This document shows positions 45,844 to 54,694 of a DNA stretch of 64,000 nucleotides, piece after piece. Source of the DNA: Lachnospiraceae bacterium KH1T2. GTDB lineage: Bacteria; Bacillota; Clostridia; Lachnospirales; Lachnospiraceae. The stretch lies in assembly GCA_900114405.1 (NCBI GenBank), contig FOSY01000001.1:1-64000 (forward strand). The letters run 5' to 3'. The translations under genes were made by a program, and so were the position numbers. Under the pieces are notes generated by a model. The model was given only the letters and a program-made list of their open reading frames with translations, ran no database searches and was not told the DNA's origin. Numbering within the stretch: position 1 is the first letter of the stretch; the number at the start of each line of letters is the position of its first letter.

Positions 45844-48800
45844 TCAGGCATTTCCTCTCCTATCGACTTTTGCAATATCGATCGGAGCTATAGATGCATT
45901 ATCTCTTTCATGCTCCATACTTGAAAGAAGTGCTGAAGCTGTGTCAAGAGCAGTAATGACATTTATGCCTGTTTCAATAGCAGTTCTACGAATAAGGAAT
46001 CCATCACGGTTTCTGTCAAATCCCTGAGTTGGTGTATCTATAACAAGGTCGATCTTATGACCAAGTATAAGATCCATTACTGTAGGACTTTCCTGCGAGA
46101 TCTTATTTACCTTACGCGCATGTACGCCATTATCCTGAAGCACTTTAGCTGTAGATCTTGTCGCATATATGATATATCCAAGATTTTCGAAGCGACGTCC
46201 GATATCTATTATCTCGTGCTTATCAGAATCCTTAACAGTTATGATAACCTGCTTGTACTTCGGTAAACGCACTCCTGCACCGATGAATGCCTTATAAAGA
46301 GCCTCATCATAATCCTTTGAAATACCAAGACATTCTCCTGTAGACTTCATCTCAGGTCCAAGGCTTATCTCAGCTCCATTGATCTTCTCGAATGAGAATA
46401 CAGGCATCTTGATTGCAAAGTAATCTGCCTCTTTCTGAAGCCCCGGCTCATATCCAAGTGAGCGAATCGTCTCACCCATTATAACCCTTGCTGCAAGATC
46501 TACAATAGGTATTCCTGTAACTTTACTGATATAAGGCACAGTTCTTGATGATCTCGGATTTACCTCGATACAGTAAACTTCCTCATTCATAGCTATGAAC
46601 TGAATGTTTATCATTCCGACAACATTCAGAGCCTTCGCAAGTCGTCTTGTATATTCACCTATTGTCTCTTTAACCTTATCAGAAAGTGTCTGTGCAGGAT
46701 ATACCGAAATAGAATCTCCTGAGTGGATTCCGGCTCTCTCTACATGTTCCATTATACCAGGAATAAGTATATCTTCGCCATCACATACAGCGTCTACTTC
46801 AACTTCCTTACCCATCATGTATTTATCAACAAGGATAGGATGTTCCTGCGCAAACTGATTTATCATATCGATAAATTCATGAACTTCACCATCGTTAAAG
46901 GCAATTCTCATGCCCTGACCGCCAAGTACATATGAAGGACGTACAAGTACAGGATAACCAAGCTCATGTGCTGCCTCAACTGCTTCCTCAGCTGTAAATA
47001 CTGTCTTTCCAGCCGGGCGCTTGATACCTGTCTGAGCAAGAACTTCATCAAAGAGCTCTCTGTCCTCAGCCTTATCAACGTTTTCAGCCGATGTACCAAG
47101 GATCGGAACTCCCATATTCATTAAAGCTTCTGTGAGCTTGATGGCAGTCTGACCGCCAAACTGTACTACTGCACCATCCGGATGCTCTGTATTAACAACA
47201 TTTTCAACATCCTCTGATGTAAGCGGCTCAAAGTAGAGCTTATCTGCAATATCAAAGTCTGTTGAAACCGTCTCAGGGTTATTGTTTATGATAACAGTCT
47301 CATATCCTGCCTTTGCAAATGCCCATGTCGCATGTACGGAACAGAAATCAAACTCGATACCCTGGCCTATCCTTATCGGACCTGAACCCAGAATAAGGAT
47401 CTTCTTTTTCTTTTCGATAGGCTCAAGCTCTGTACTCTCATCTTCACCATCATATACAGAATAGAAATATGGTGTAGACGCTGCAAACTCAGCTGCACAG
47501 GTATCAACCATCTTAAACGATGCAAAAATGTTATTCTGCACACGCATTGCACGAATCTCATTCTCTGTTTTGCCTGAATATCTCGAAATCACGCAATCAG
47601 GAAATTCAATTCTCTTTGCTTCCTTAAGAAGCTCCGGAGTAAGCTTTTCAGAGCGAAGTCTATTCTCCATCTCAGTAAGTATCCTGATCTTGTCGATAAA
47701 CCACAGATCTATCTTTGTTATCTCATGAATCTGTGCCGGTTTAATGCCCTTTCTCAAAGCCTCTGCGATCACATAGATTCTCTGGTCGTCTACTATCTCA
47801 AGCCTCTTGAGAATCTGCTCTACAGAAAGATCAGTGAAGTCATAGCTTGAAAGACTGTCAACATGCTGTTCGAGTGAACGGATGGCCTTCATAAGCGCAC
47901 CTTCGAAGCTGTTGCAGATAGACATTACCTCACCGGTAGCCTTCATCTGAGTAGAAAGATTTCTCTGCGCCGTTGTAAACTTATCAAACGGAAGTCTCGG
48001 TATCTTGACTACACAATAGTCCAATGCCGGCTCAAAGCATGCACAAGTCTTCTTTGTGATAGCATTCTTTATCTCATCAAGAGTATAACCAAGTGCGATC
48101 TTTGCTGCAACCTTTGCAATAGGATAACCTGTCGCTTTTGATGCAAGTGCAGATGATCTCGAAACTCGCGGATTAACCTCGATAACACAATATTCAAATG
48201 AGTTAGGATGCAATGCGAACTGTACGTTGCATCCGCCTGTTATCTTCAGCTCATCGATAATGTTGAGTGCTGAAGAACGAAGCATCTGATATTCCTTATC
48301 CGAAAGTGTCTGGCTCGGTGCAACTACTATAGAGTCACCTGTATGAACACCTACAGGGTCAAGGTTTTCCATGTTGCAGACAGTAATGCGATTGCCCGCT
48401 GCATCACGCATAACCTCATACTCAATTTCCTTCCAGCCTGAAATACAACGCTCTACAAGGACTTCTCCAACTCTTGAAAGTCGAAGTCCATTCGCAAGAA
48501 TTTCTCTAAGCTCATGCTCATTATCTGCGATACCGCCGCCTGAGCCTCCAAGTGTATAAGCAGGTCGAAGAACTACAGGATAACCGATTTTAGCGGCAAA
48601 TTCAACACCTGTTTCAATATCTTTTACTACAAGTGAAGGTGCCACCGGCTCCCCGATCTTTTCCATTGTCTCCTTGAATTCAAGTCGGTCTTCAGCCTTA
48701 CGGATCGTCTCAGCAGTACATCCGATAAGTTTTACACCATGCTCAGCTAAAAAGCCTGACTCAGCAAGCTCCATACCAAGGTTAAGACCAGCCTGACCTC

Positions 48801-49071
48801 CCATATTAGGAAGGATGCTGTCAGGCTTTTCTTTAATTATTATCTCCTCAAGCATCTTTGTTGTAAGAGGCTCGATATATACCTGGTCAGCGATTTCTTT
48901 ATCAGTCATTATCGTTGCCGGGTTTGAATTTACAAGACAGACTTCAATGCCTTCTTCCTTAAGTGAACGGCAGGCCTGTGTGCCGGCATAGTCAAATTCT
49001 GCTGCCTGGCCAATTACGATTGGGCCTGATCCGATAACAAGAACCTTATGTATATCATTATTCTTTGGCAT
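45844..49071 (-). CDS. carB: Carbamoyl-phosphate synthase large subunit
   Basis: A 1075-residue enzyme that makes carbamoyl phosphate from bicarbonate, ammonia and two ATP for arginine and pyrimidine synthesis. It has two homologous ATP-grasp halves: VIGSGPIVIGQAAEFDYAG with RPAYTLGGSGGG in the first, and ILGSGPIRIGQGIEFDFC with RPSYVLGGQGMR in the second. A C-terminal MGS-like regulatory domain starts near residue 940. Its ATG overlaps the carA stop (TAATG). Confidence 0.97.
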   Translation of the reverse strand: MPKNNDIHKVLVIGSGPIVIGQAAEFDYAGTQACRSLKEEGIEVCLVNSNPATIMTDKEIADQVYIEPLTTKMLEEIIIKEKPDSILPNMGGQAGLNLGMELAESGFLAEHGVKLIGCTAETIRKAEDRLEFKETMEKIGEPVAPSLVVKDIETGVEFAAKIGYPVVLRPAYTLGGSGGGIADNEHELREILANGLRLSRVGEVLVERCISGWKEIEYEVMRDAAGNRITVCNMENLDPVGVHTGDSIVVAPSQTLSDKEYQMLRSSALNIIDELKITGGCNVQFALHPNSFEYCVIEVNPRVSRSSALASKATGYPIAKVAAKIALGYTLDEIKNAITKKTCACFEPALDYCVVKIPRLPFDKFTTAQRNLSTQMKATGEVMSICNSFEGALMKAIRSLEQHVDSLSSYDFTDLSVEQILKRLEIVDDQRIYVIAEALRKGIKPAQIHEITKIDLWFIDKIRILTEMENRLRSEKLTPELLKEAKRIEFPDCVISRYSGKTENEIRAMRVQNNIFASFKMVDTCAAEFAASTPYFYSVYDGEDESTELEPIEKKKKILILGSGPIRIGQGIEFDFCSVHATWAFAKAGYETVIINNNPETVSTDFDIADKLYFEPLTSEDVENVVNTEHPDGAVVQFGGQTAIKLTEALMNMGVPILGTSAENVDKAEDRELFDEVLAQTGIKRPAGKTVFTAEEAVEAAHELGYPVLVRPSYVLGGQGMRIAFNDGEVHEFIDMINQFAQEHPILVDKYMMGKEVEVDAVCDGEDILIPGIMEHVERAGIHSGDSISVYPAQTLSDKVKETIGEYTRRLAKALNVVGMINIQFIAMNEEVYCIEVNPRSSRTVPYISKVTGIPIVDLAARVIMGETIRSLGYEPGLQKEADYFAIKMPVFSFEKINGAEISLGPEMKSTGECLGISKDYDEALYKAFIGAGVRLPKYKQVIITVKDSDKHEIIDIGRRFENLGYIIYATRSTAKVLQDNGVHARKVNKISQESPTVMDLILGHKIDLVIDTPTQGFDRNRDGFLIRRTAIETGINVITALDTASALLSSMEHERDNASIAPIDIAKVDRRGNA

Positions 49072-50264
49072 TATACTCTGTCCTTTCTCATCATCTCAAT
49101 AAAACGGTCGAATAAATAAGCTGTATCGTTCGGTCCGGCACATGCCTCCGGATGGAACTGAACAGTAAATATGTTTTTGTTTACGTAGCACATTCCTTCA
49201 TTTGTTCCGTCATTCACATTTATAAATGCAGGAACAGCAATGGATTCATCCAGTTTATCCGCATCAACTACATATCCGTGGTTCTGTGATGAGATATAAA
49301 CTCTTCCATTTGAAAGATCCTTTACAGGGTGATTAGCGCCTCTGTGTCCATATTTAAGCTTATGTGTATCGCCGCCTGCTGCAAGTGCCATGAGCTGATG
49401 GCCAAGGCAGATAGCAAAAATAGGAATTTCTGTATTATAAAGTTTTCTAACTTCATCAATTATCGGACCACAGTCCTTAGGATCACCAGGTCCATTTGAG
49501 ATCATGATGCCGTCCGGCGCAAAATCAATGATCTCCTGCGCAGAAGTTGAAGCCGGAAATACAGTCACATCACAGCCTCTTCTTGCAAGATTAAGTGCGA
49601 TATCTTTTTTCATACCCACATCAAGGATTGCAACCTTAAGTCCCGCTCCATTTATTTCTTTAACTATAGCCGGAACGCGTTCAGGTTTTTCCGGCTTTTC
49701 TGTTATACCTGTCTTTGCCGAAACTTTTCCTGCCGGCACACCATTATCCTCAAGTGTCTTTGAAGGCTCTACTCTATACTTCTCCTTACAGGTTACCTTT
49801 GATACAACATCACCTGTGCGGTATTCTTTGAGTCTAGGGAGGATCTCATCAAGGCTGTATGCCGCATTGCATGTGATCATTCCATTCATTGTTCCCTTTT
49901 CACGAAGGATCTTTGTAAGTCTTCGTGTGTCTATTCCTGCTATTCCCGGAATGTCGTTCTTTTTAAGGAATTCCTGAATCGACTCCTGTGAACGGAAATT
50001 ACTCTCAACCCTTGAAAGCTCATGAACAATAAAACCATCCGTCCATGCCTTTAATGACTCCATATCTTCCTCACATACTCCATAGTTTCCTATCAAAGGA
50101 TAGGTCAGGCAAACAGCCTGACCCGCATATGAAGGATCTGTAAGAATTTCAAGATATCCTGTCATAGATGTATTAAAAACAATCTCGCTAATGACGTCCT
50201 TAACTGCACCGATCGATGTACCCTCGAAAACAGTTCCGTCTTCCAAAATCAAAAATGCCTGCAT
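49071..50264 (-). CDS. carA: Carbamoyl-phosphate synthase small subunit (glutaminase)
   Basis: A 397-residue subunit that takes ammonia from glutamine and passes it to CarB. The N-terminal domain is standard (LILEDGTVFEGTSIGA, EIVFNTSMTGYLEILTDPSY). The class I glutaminase part has the nucleophile in FAICLGHQLMALAAGG and the His-Glu pair in VQFHPEAC. The linker between the two domains (about 165-205) holds an insertion rich in Lys, Pro and Glu, making it 20-30 residues longer than usual. It is coupled to carB and lies 15 bp after purL. Confidence 0.96.
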   Translation of the reverse strand: MQAFLILEDGTVFEGTSIGAVKDVISEIVFNTSMTGYLEILTDPSYAGQAVCLTYPLIGNYGVCEEDMESLKAWTDGFIVHELSRVESNFRSQESIQEFLKKNDIPGIAGIDTRRLTKILREKGTMNGMITCNAAYSLDEILPRLKEYRTGDVVSKVTCKEKYRVEPSKTLEDNGVPAGKVSAKTGITEKPEKPERVPAIVKEINGAGLKVAILDVGMKKDIALNLARRGCDVTVFPASTSAQEIIDFAPDGIMISNGPGDPKDCGPIIDEVRKLYNTEIPIFAICLGHQLMALAAGGDTHKLKYGHRGANHPVKDLSNGRVYISSQNHGYVVDADKLDESIAVPAFINVNDGTNEGMCYVNKNIFTVQFHPEACAGPNDTAYLFDRFIEMMRKDRV

Positions 50265-50279
50265 TTAGAGCCTCTCTCC

Positions 50280-53200
50280 TTACTTAAAATACTTTACGCC
50301 GGATTCAAATATCTTCATATCCTGCTCTCCGTAAATATTCATATTCACGTATTCACCACGGCGTTCAGCATGAGCCATCTTACCGAATACTCTTCCGTCT
50401 GCACTTGTGATACCTTCGATAGAATCAAATGAACCGTTTACATTCCATGTCTCGTCCATTGATACAAGTCCTTCAGGATCACAATACTGTGTAGCAATCT
50501 GTCCATTATCGGCAAGCTTTTTAAGCCACTCTGTGCTGGCTACAAACCTTCCTTCACCATGTGATGCAGGATTTACATATACTGAACCCAAAGATGCTTC
50601 TCTAAGCCAAGGAGACTTGTTTGAAACGACCTTTGTGTAAACCATCTTGCTTATGTGTCTGTTGATCGTATTAAATGTAAGTGTCGGGCTGTCATCCTTC
50701 TGAGCTTCGATGATTTCTCCATAAGGCACGAGTCCGAGTTTAACGAGTGCCTGGAATCCATTACAGATACCAAGAACAAGTCCGTCACGCTTATTCAAAA
50801 GATCCATTATCGCATCCTTGATCTCAGCGTTACGGAAAGCTGTTGCAAAGAATTTTGCTGATCCATCAGGCTCATCACCAGCCGAAAATCCGCCTGGGAA
50901 CATAACGATCTGTGCATCGTTGATAGACTTCTTAAAAGCATTTACTGAATTTACGATCGCATTGGCATCAAGGTTAGAAAATACCTTAATATCAACATTT
51001 GCTCCAGCCCTCTCAAATGCTTTTGCTGAGTCGTACTCACAGTTTGTGCCAGGGAATACCGGGATAAATACCTTAGGCTTTGCAACTTTATTCTTGCAGA
51101 CATAAATGTTCTTTTCGTTATAGATCTTAAGATCTACAACTTCATTTCTATCTGTAGACTTTGATGGAAATACCTTTTCGAGTGTACTTCTGCTTGCATC
51201 AAGAAGTTCCTCTATTGATATTCTCATATTTTCATGTGTTATATATGCGTCAGATGTAACCTGACCTACAAGCTCATAAGGGATTCCAATGTTATTGAGC
51301 TCTTCAATATCTTCAACCTCAGCAATTATATTACCTGTCTCAGAAAGGAACATCTGCTCACTTGAATATACATCTGAAAGTTCAGCACCAAGCCTGTTTC
51401 CAAATGCCATCTTTGCAATAGCAGGCGCCATACCTTTTTCATCAAGCGCATACGCACTAACGATTGCCTGTGACTTAATAGCCTCGTGAATACCTCGATA
51501 AAGCTTTATAACTTCATCATATACAGGAAGATCATATTCATCTACAGGGATCGTGAATTTAACGATCACATCTCCACCCTTCTTAAACTCAGGTGTGATG
51601 ACATTCTTTGCTGATGCAACATCTACCGCGAATGAAACCAATGTAGGCGGAACATTGATCTTTTCAAATGTTCCTGACATTGAATCCTTACCTCCGATAG
51701 AAGCAAGTCCATACTTCATCTGTGCATCGAAAGCACCAAGCAATGCTGAAAGCGGAACACCCCAGCCCTTCTTATCAGAAGACATTCTCTGGAAATACTC
51801 CTGGAAAGTGAAGTGGATCTTGTCCATATTTCCGCCTGCTGCAACTATCTTTGCAATTGACTCTGTAACGGCATAGACAGCACCGTGGAACGGGCTCCAT
51901 GAAGAAACATATGGATCAAATCCATAGCTCATCATAGTGACACTGTCTGTCTTTCCCTTGAGCATTGGGATCTTTGCGATCATAGTCTGGATAGGTGTTT
52001 CCTGATAACGTCCGCCGTACGGCATTACAACTGTACCCGCGCCGATAGATGCGTCGAACATCTCAACAAGTCCCTTCTGTGAGCACTCGTTAAGATCACT
52101 GATCACATCTTTCCAAGCCTGCTTTTCATCGCTTATATCTATCTTCTGATCAAAGTATGAGTTCTTATCTGAAGGAACTTTGACCTCAACATCTGTTTCC
52201 TGATGAGCTCCATTAGTATTAAGGAAATCACGGCTGATGTCCACAACAGATCTTCCTCTCCACTTAAGAACAAGTCTTGGCTCCTTAGTTACTACTGCAA
52301 CCTCAGTAGCTTCAAGGTTTTCCTCTGCTGCATACTTAAGGAATTTTTTCACATCCTTCTTGGCAACTACTACAGCCATTCTCTCCTGAGATTCTGAAAT
52401 AGCAAGCTCTGTTCCATCAAGACCTGCATACTTTTTAGGAACTTTGTCAAGATTTACCTCAAGACCGTCTGCAAGCTCACCTATCGCAACTGACACACCG
52501 CCTGCACCAAAGTCATTGCAGACCTTTACCAGAAGGCTTACTTCCGGACGTCTGAAAAGTCTCTGAAGCTTACGTTCTGTAGGTGCATTACCCTTCTGAA
52601 CCTCAGCGCCGCACTTTTCGATAGAAGCTGTTGTATGTACCTTTGAAGAGCCTGTAGCTCCGCCGATACCGTCACGTCCTGTTCTTCCTCCGAGAAGGAT
52701 TATGATATCTCCCGGATCAGCTGTCTTTCTAACAACCTGATTCTGCGGAACAGCCGCCATTACAGCACCGATCTCCATTCTCTTTGCAACATAGTCAGGG
52801 TGATATATCTCACGAACATAGCCTGTAGCAAGACCGATCTGGTTTCCGTATGATGAGTAGCCATGTGCAGCTTCTCTGACAAGCTTCTTCTGCGGAAGCT
52901 TACCTTCTATAGTTTCAGCAACAGGAACTGTAGGATCTGCTGCTCCTGTGATTCTCATTGCCTGATATACATATGCACGTCCTGAAAGCGGATCACGGAT
53001 AGCACCGCCAAGACATGTTGCAGCACCACCAAAAGGCTCGATCTCAGTAGGATGATTGTGTGTCTCGTTCTTAAACATAACGAGCCAGTTTTCTTCTTTC
53101 TTATTTCCCTTTTCATCAATTACATTGATCGGCACAACAATTGAACATGCATTGATCTCATCTGACTTCTCGAGGTCGTTAAGCTTACCCTCTTTTTTCA

Positions 53201-54065
53201 AAGTCTTCATTCCAAGAAGAGCGACATCCATAAGGCTTATGAACTTATCTCCGCCTTTTTCTGCTACTCTGTCGCCATAGACATAATCTCTCTTTTCGAG
53301 ATATTCCTTCCATGCAGCTTCGATCGGCTTTTTATAATATCCATTAGAGAACTTAACATCCTTAAGTTCTGTAAGGAAAGTAGTGTGTCTGCAGTGATCT
53401 GACCAATATGTATCGAGAACTCTGATCTCGGTAACGGTTGGGTCACGCTTTTCATCATTTTTGAAATAATTCTGGATGTGTTTGAAATCCTTAAATGTCA
53501 TAGCCAGACCAAGAGATGAATACAGCTTTTTGAGCATAGTGTCGCTCAAATTTGTGAAACCATCGAACGATTTAATGTCCTCAGGCTCTTCATACTCTGT
53601 AACCAATGTCTCTGGCTTTTCGAGGCCGATAAGACGTGAATCGACCGGATTTACTACGTAGGACTTGATAGCATTGATCTCGTCTTCGGTAAGCTTTCCT
53701 GTTATGCAATATACTTCTGCAGTTTTGATAACAGGATTCTCACTCTCGTTCAGGAAATTGATACACTGAACTGCGGAATCTGCTCTCTGATCAAACTGTC
53801 CCGGCAGGAATTCAACTGAGAAAACGGTGTCATCGCTATTTCTCTTGAAATCCTCCTCATAAAGGATATCAACAGGTGGCTCTGAAAAGACACTTCTTTC
53901 CGCCTTTTTAAAAATATCATCACTGATATTTTCAACATCATAGCGGATCAGGTGCCTGACACTGATTTCGCCCTTAACCCCTATGTAATTCTTGATCTCT
54001 TCTGCAAGCTCATGAGCCTTTGTTGCATAGGGTGCCTTTTTCTCAACATAGATACGTCTGACCAT
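50280..54065 (-). CDS. purL: Phosphoribosylformylglycinamidine synthase, single-chain form
   Basis: A 1261-residue enzyme of purine synthesis that converts FGAR to FGAM. The long single-chain form fuses a PurS-like N terminus, two PurL halves and a C-terminal PurQ-like glutaminase. Visible marks include DHCRHTTFLTEL near residue 226, the GGATGSSKVH motif, ELAISESQERMAVVV, SIGGKDSMSGTFE, and the glutaminase parts PVFPGTNCEYDSAKAFERAG, VMFPGGFSAGDEPDGSAKF, LGICNGFQALVKLGLVPYG and HGEGRF. AGAGGAG lies before the ATG. It sits directly upstream of carAB, so purine and pyrimidine glutamine amidotransferases may be expressed together. Confidence 0.96.
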   Translation of the reverse strand: MVRRIYVEKKAPYATKAHELAEEIKNYIGVKGEISVRHLIRYDVENISDDIFKKAERSVFSEPPVDILYEEDFKRNSDDTVFSVEFLPGQFDQRADSAVQCINFLNESENPVIKTAEVYCITGKLTEDEINAIKSYVVNPVDSRLIGLEKPETLVTEYEEPEDIKSFDGFTNLSDTMLKKLYSSLGLAMTFKDFKHIQNYFKNDEKRDPTVTEIRVLDTYWSDHCRHTTFLTELKDVKFSNGYYKKPIEAAWKEYLEKRDYVYGDRVAEKGGDKFISLMDVALLGMKTLKKEGKLNDLEKSDEINACSIVVPINVIDEKGNKKEENWLVMFKNETHNHPTEIEPFGGAATCLGGAIRDPLSGRAYVYQAMRITGAADPTVPVAETIEGKLPQKKLVREAAHGYSSYGNQIGLATGYVREIYHPDYVAKRMEIGAVMAAVPQNQVVRKTADPGDIIILLGGRTGRDGIGGATGSSKVHTTASIEKCGAEVQKGNAPTERKLQRLFRRPEVSLLVKVCNDFGAGGVSVAIGELADGLEVNLDKVPKKYAGLDGTELAISESQERMAVVVAKKDVKKFLKYAAEENLEATEVAVVTKEPRLVLKWRGRSVVDISRDFLNTNGAHQETDVEVKVPSDKNSYFDQKIDISDEKQAWKDVISDLNECSQKGLVEMFDASIGAGTVVMPYGGRYQETPIQTMIAKIPMLKGKTDSVTMMSYGFDPYVSSWSPFHGAVYAVTESIAKIVAAGGNMDKIHFTFQEYFQRMSSDKKGWGVPLSALLGAFDAQMKYGLASIGGKDSMSGTFEKINVPPTLVSFAVDVASAKNVITPEFKKGGDVIVKFTIPVDEYDLPVYDEVIKLYRGIHEAIKSQAIVSAYALDEKGMAPAIAKMAFGNRLGAELSDVYSSEQMFLSETGNIIAEVEDIEELNNIGIPYELVGQVTSDAYITHENMRISIEELLDASRSTLEKVFPSKSTDRNEVVDLKIYNEKNIYVCKNKVAKPKVFIPVFPGTNCEYDSAKAFERAGANVDIKVFSNLDANAIVNSVNAFKKSINDAQIVMFPGGFSAGDEPDGSAKFFATAFRNAEIKDAIMDLLNKRDGLVLGICNGFQALVKLGLVPYGEIIEAQKDDSPTLTFNTINRHISKMVYTKVVSNKSPWLREASLGSVYVNPASHGEGRFVASTEWLKKLADNGQIATQYCDPEGLVSMDETWNVNGSFDSIEGITSADGRVFGKMAHAERRGEYVNMNIYGEQDMKIFESGVKYFK

Positions 54066-54130
54066 TTCGCAAATTCTCCTCTTTGAAGATAAATAAGTTA
54101 GTACTGTTGAAGATAAAAATATTTAATTAA

Positions 54131-54589
54131 CTAGCTGTAAAAATCCACAAGTTCCTTAAGCTTTTCGAGAACCTCAAGGTAGATTCTTTCTTCCGCTCCT
54201 TCCGACCACCGGCTTGCGATCCGGTTGCCTTCAAGGACATAACGGCTTAAAATGCCTCTGAGTTTCCCGATATCACGAATCGTGGCGAAAGCAATGATCT
54301 TTCGTTCATCGTCGTGAGTACGGATATTGTTTCTGGAATAAACATACGGATAATTTCTATCCATCAGCTTTGTTTTCTGAGCCTTTTTTACAAACGAAAG
54401 GAGCATACTGTCAAAGACAGGGAAATTAAGGGACGACGCCCCATATTCTCCATCATAATCCTTCGACACATCTTTAGCGCCTTTAGACGTGAAATATGGT
54501 ATATATACCGAAAGAGCCAATATATCACTTTTGTATTCCCTAAGGAATTCTTCTGCAACTACATTTTCAGTTTCGATTTCAGCAGCCAT
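54131..54589 (-). CDS. Unrecognised 152-residue protein upstream of purL
   Basis: A small soluble protein of unknown family, first gene of the purL-car-queH-argS run, with TAGGAGG about 13 bp before its ATG. The sequence is charged and helical with a central aromatic patch (YGASSLNFPVFDSMLLSF) and a repeated YVYSR/RYV theme; no membrane segment is seen. The pattern ERKIIAFATIRDIGKLRGIL is basic and could contact nucleic acid, but that is only a guess. The 65-bp gap to purL suggests cotranscription. Confidence 0.65.
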   Translation of the reverse strand: MAAEIETENVVAEEFLREYKSDILALSVYIPYFTSKGAKDVSKDYDGEYGASSLNFPVFDSMLLSFVKKAQKTKLMDRNYPYVYSRNNIRTHDDERKIIAFATIRDIGKLRGILSRYVLEGNRIASRWSEGAEERIYLEVLEKLKELVDFYS

Positions 54590-54634
54590 GTGTGAAGGTA
54601 CCTCCTATCTTGTATTTATCAGCGTACATTTTAC

Positions 54635-54663
54635 AGCCGCAAACTAGTATATCATACTTTGCG
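54635..54663. terminator. Terminator-like hairpin after the 700-residue gene
   Basis: A perfect stem of about 11 bp, ACAGCCGCAAA / TTTGCGGCTGT, roughly 30 bp after the stop at 54695. T-runs are short on the minus side. Its 3' arm may overlap a promoter for the next gene (TTGCGG then ATAAAT). Confidence 0.65.
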
Positions 54664-54694
54664 GCTGTTAGGAATTTTATTTTAATTAGTTTTT

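Noticed and set aside
50265..54130. Purine or pyrimidine riboswitch before purL or carA
   Set aside because: The gaps are only 15 and 65 bp and show no such structure.
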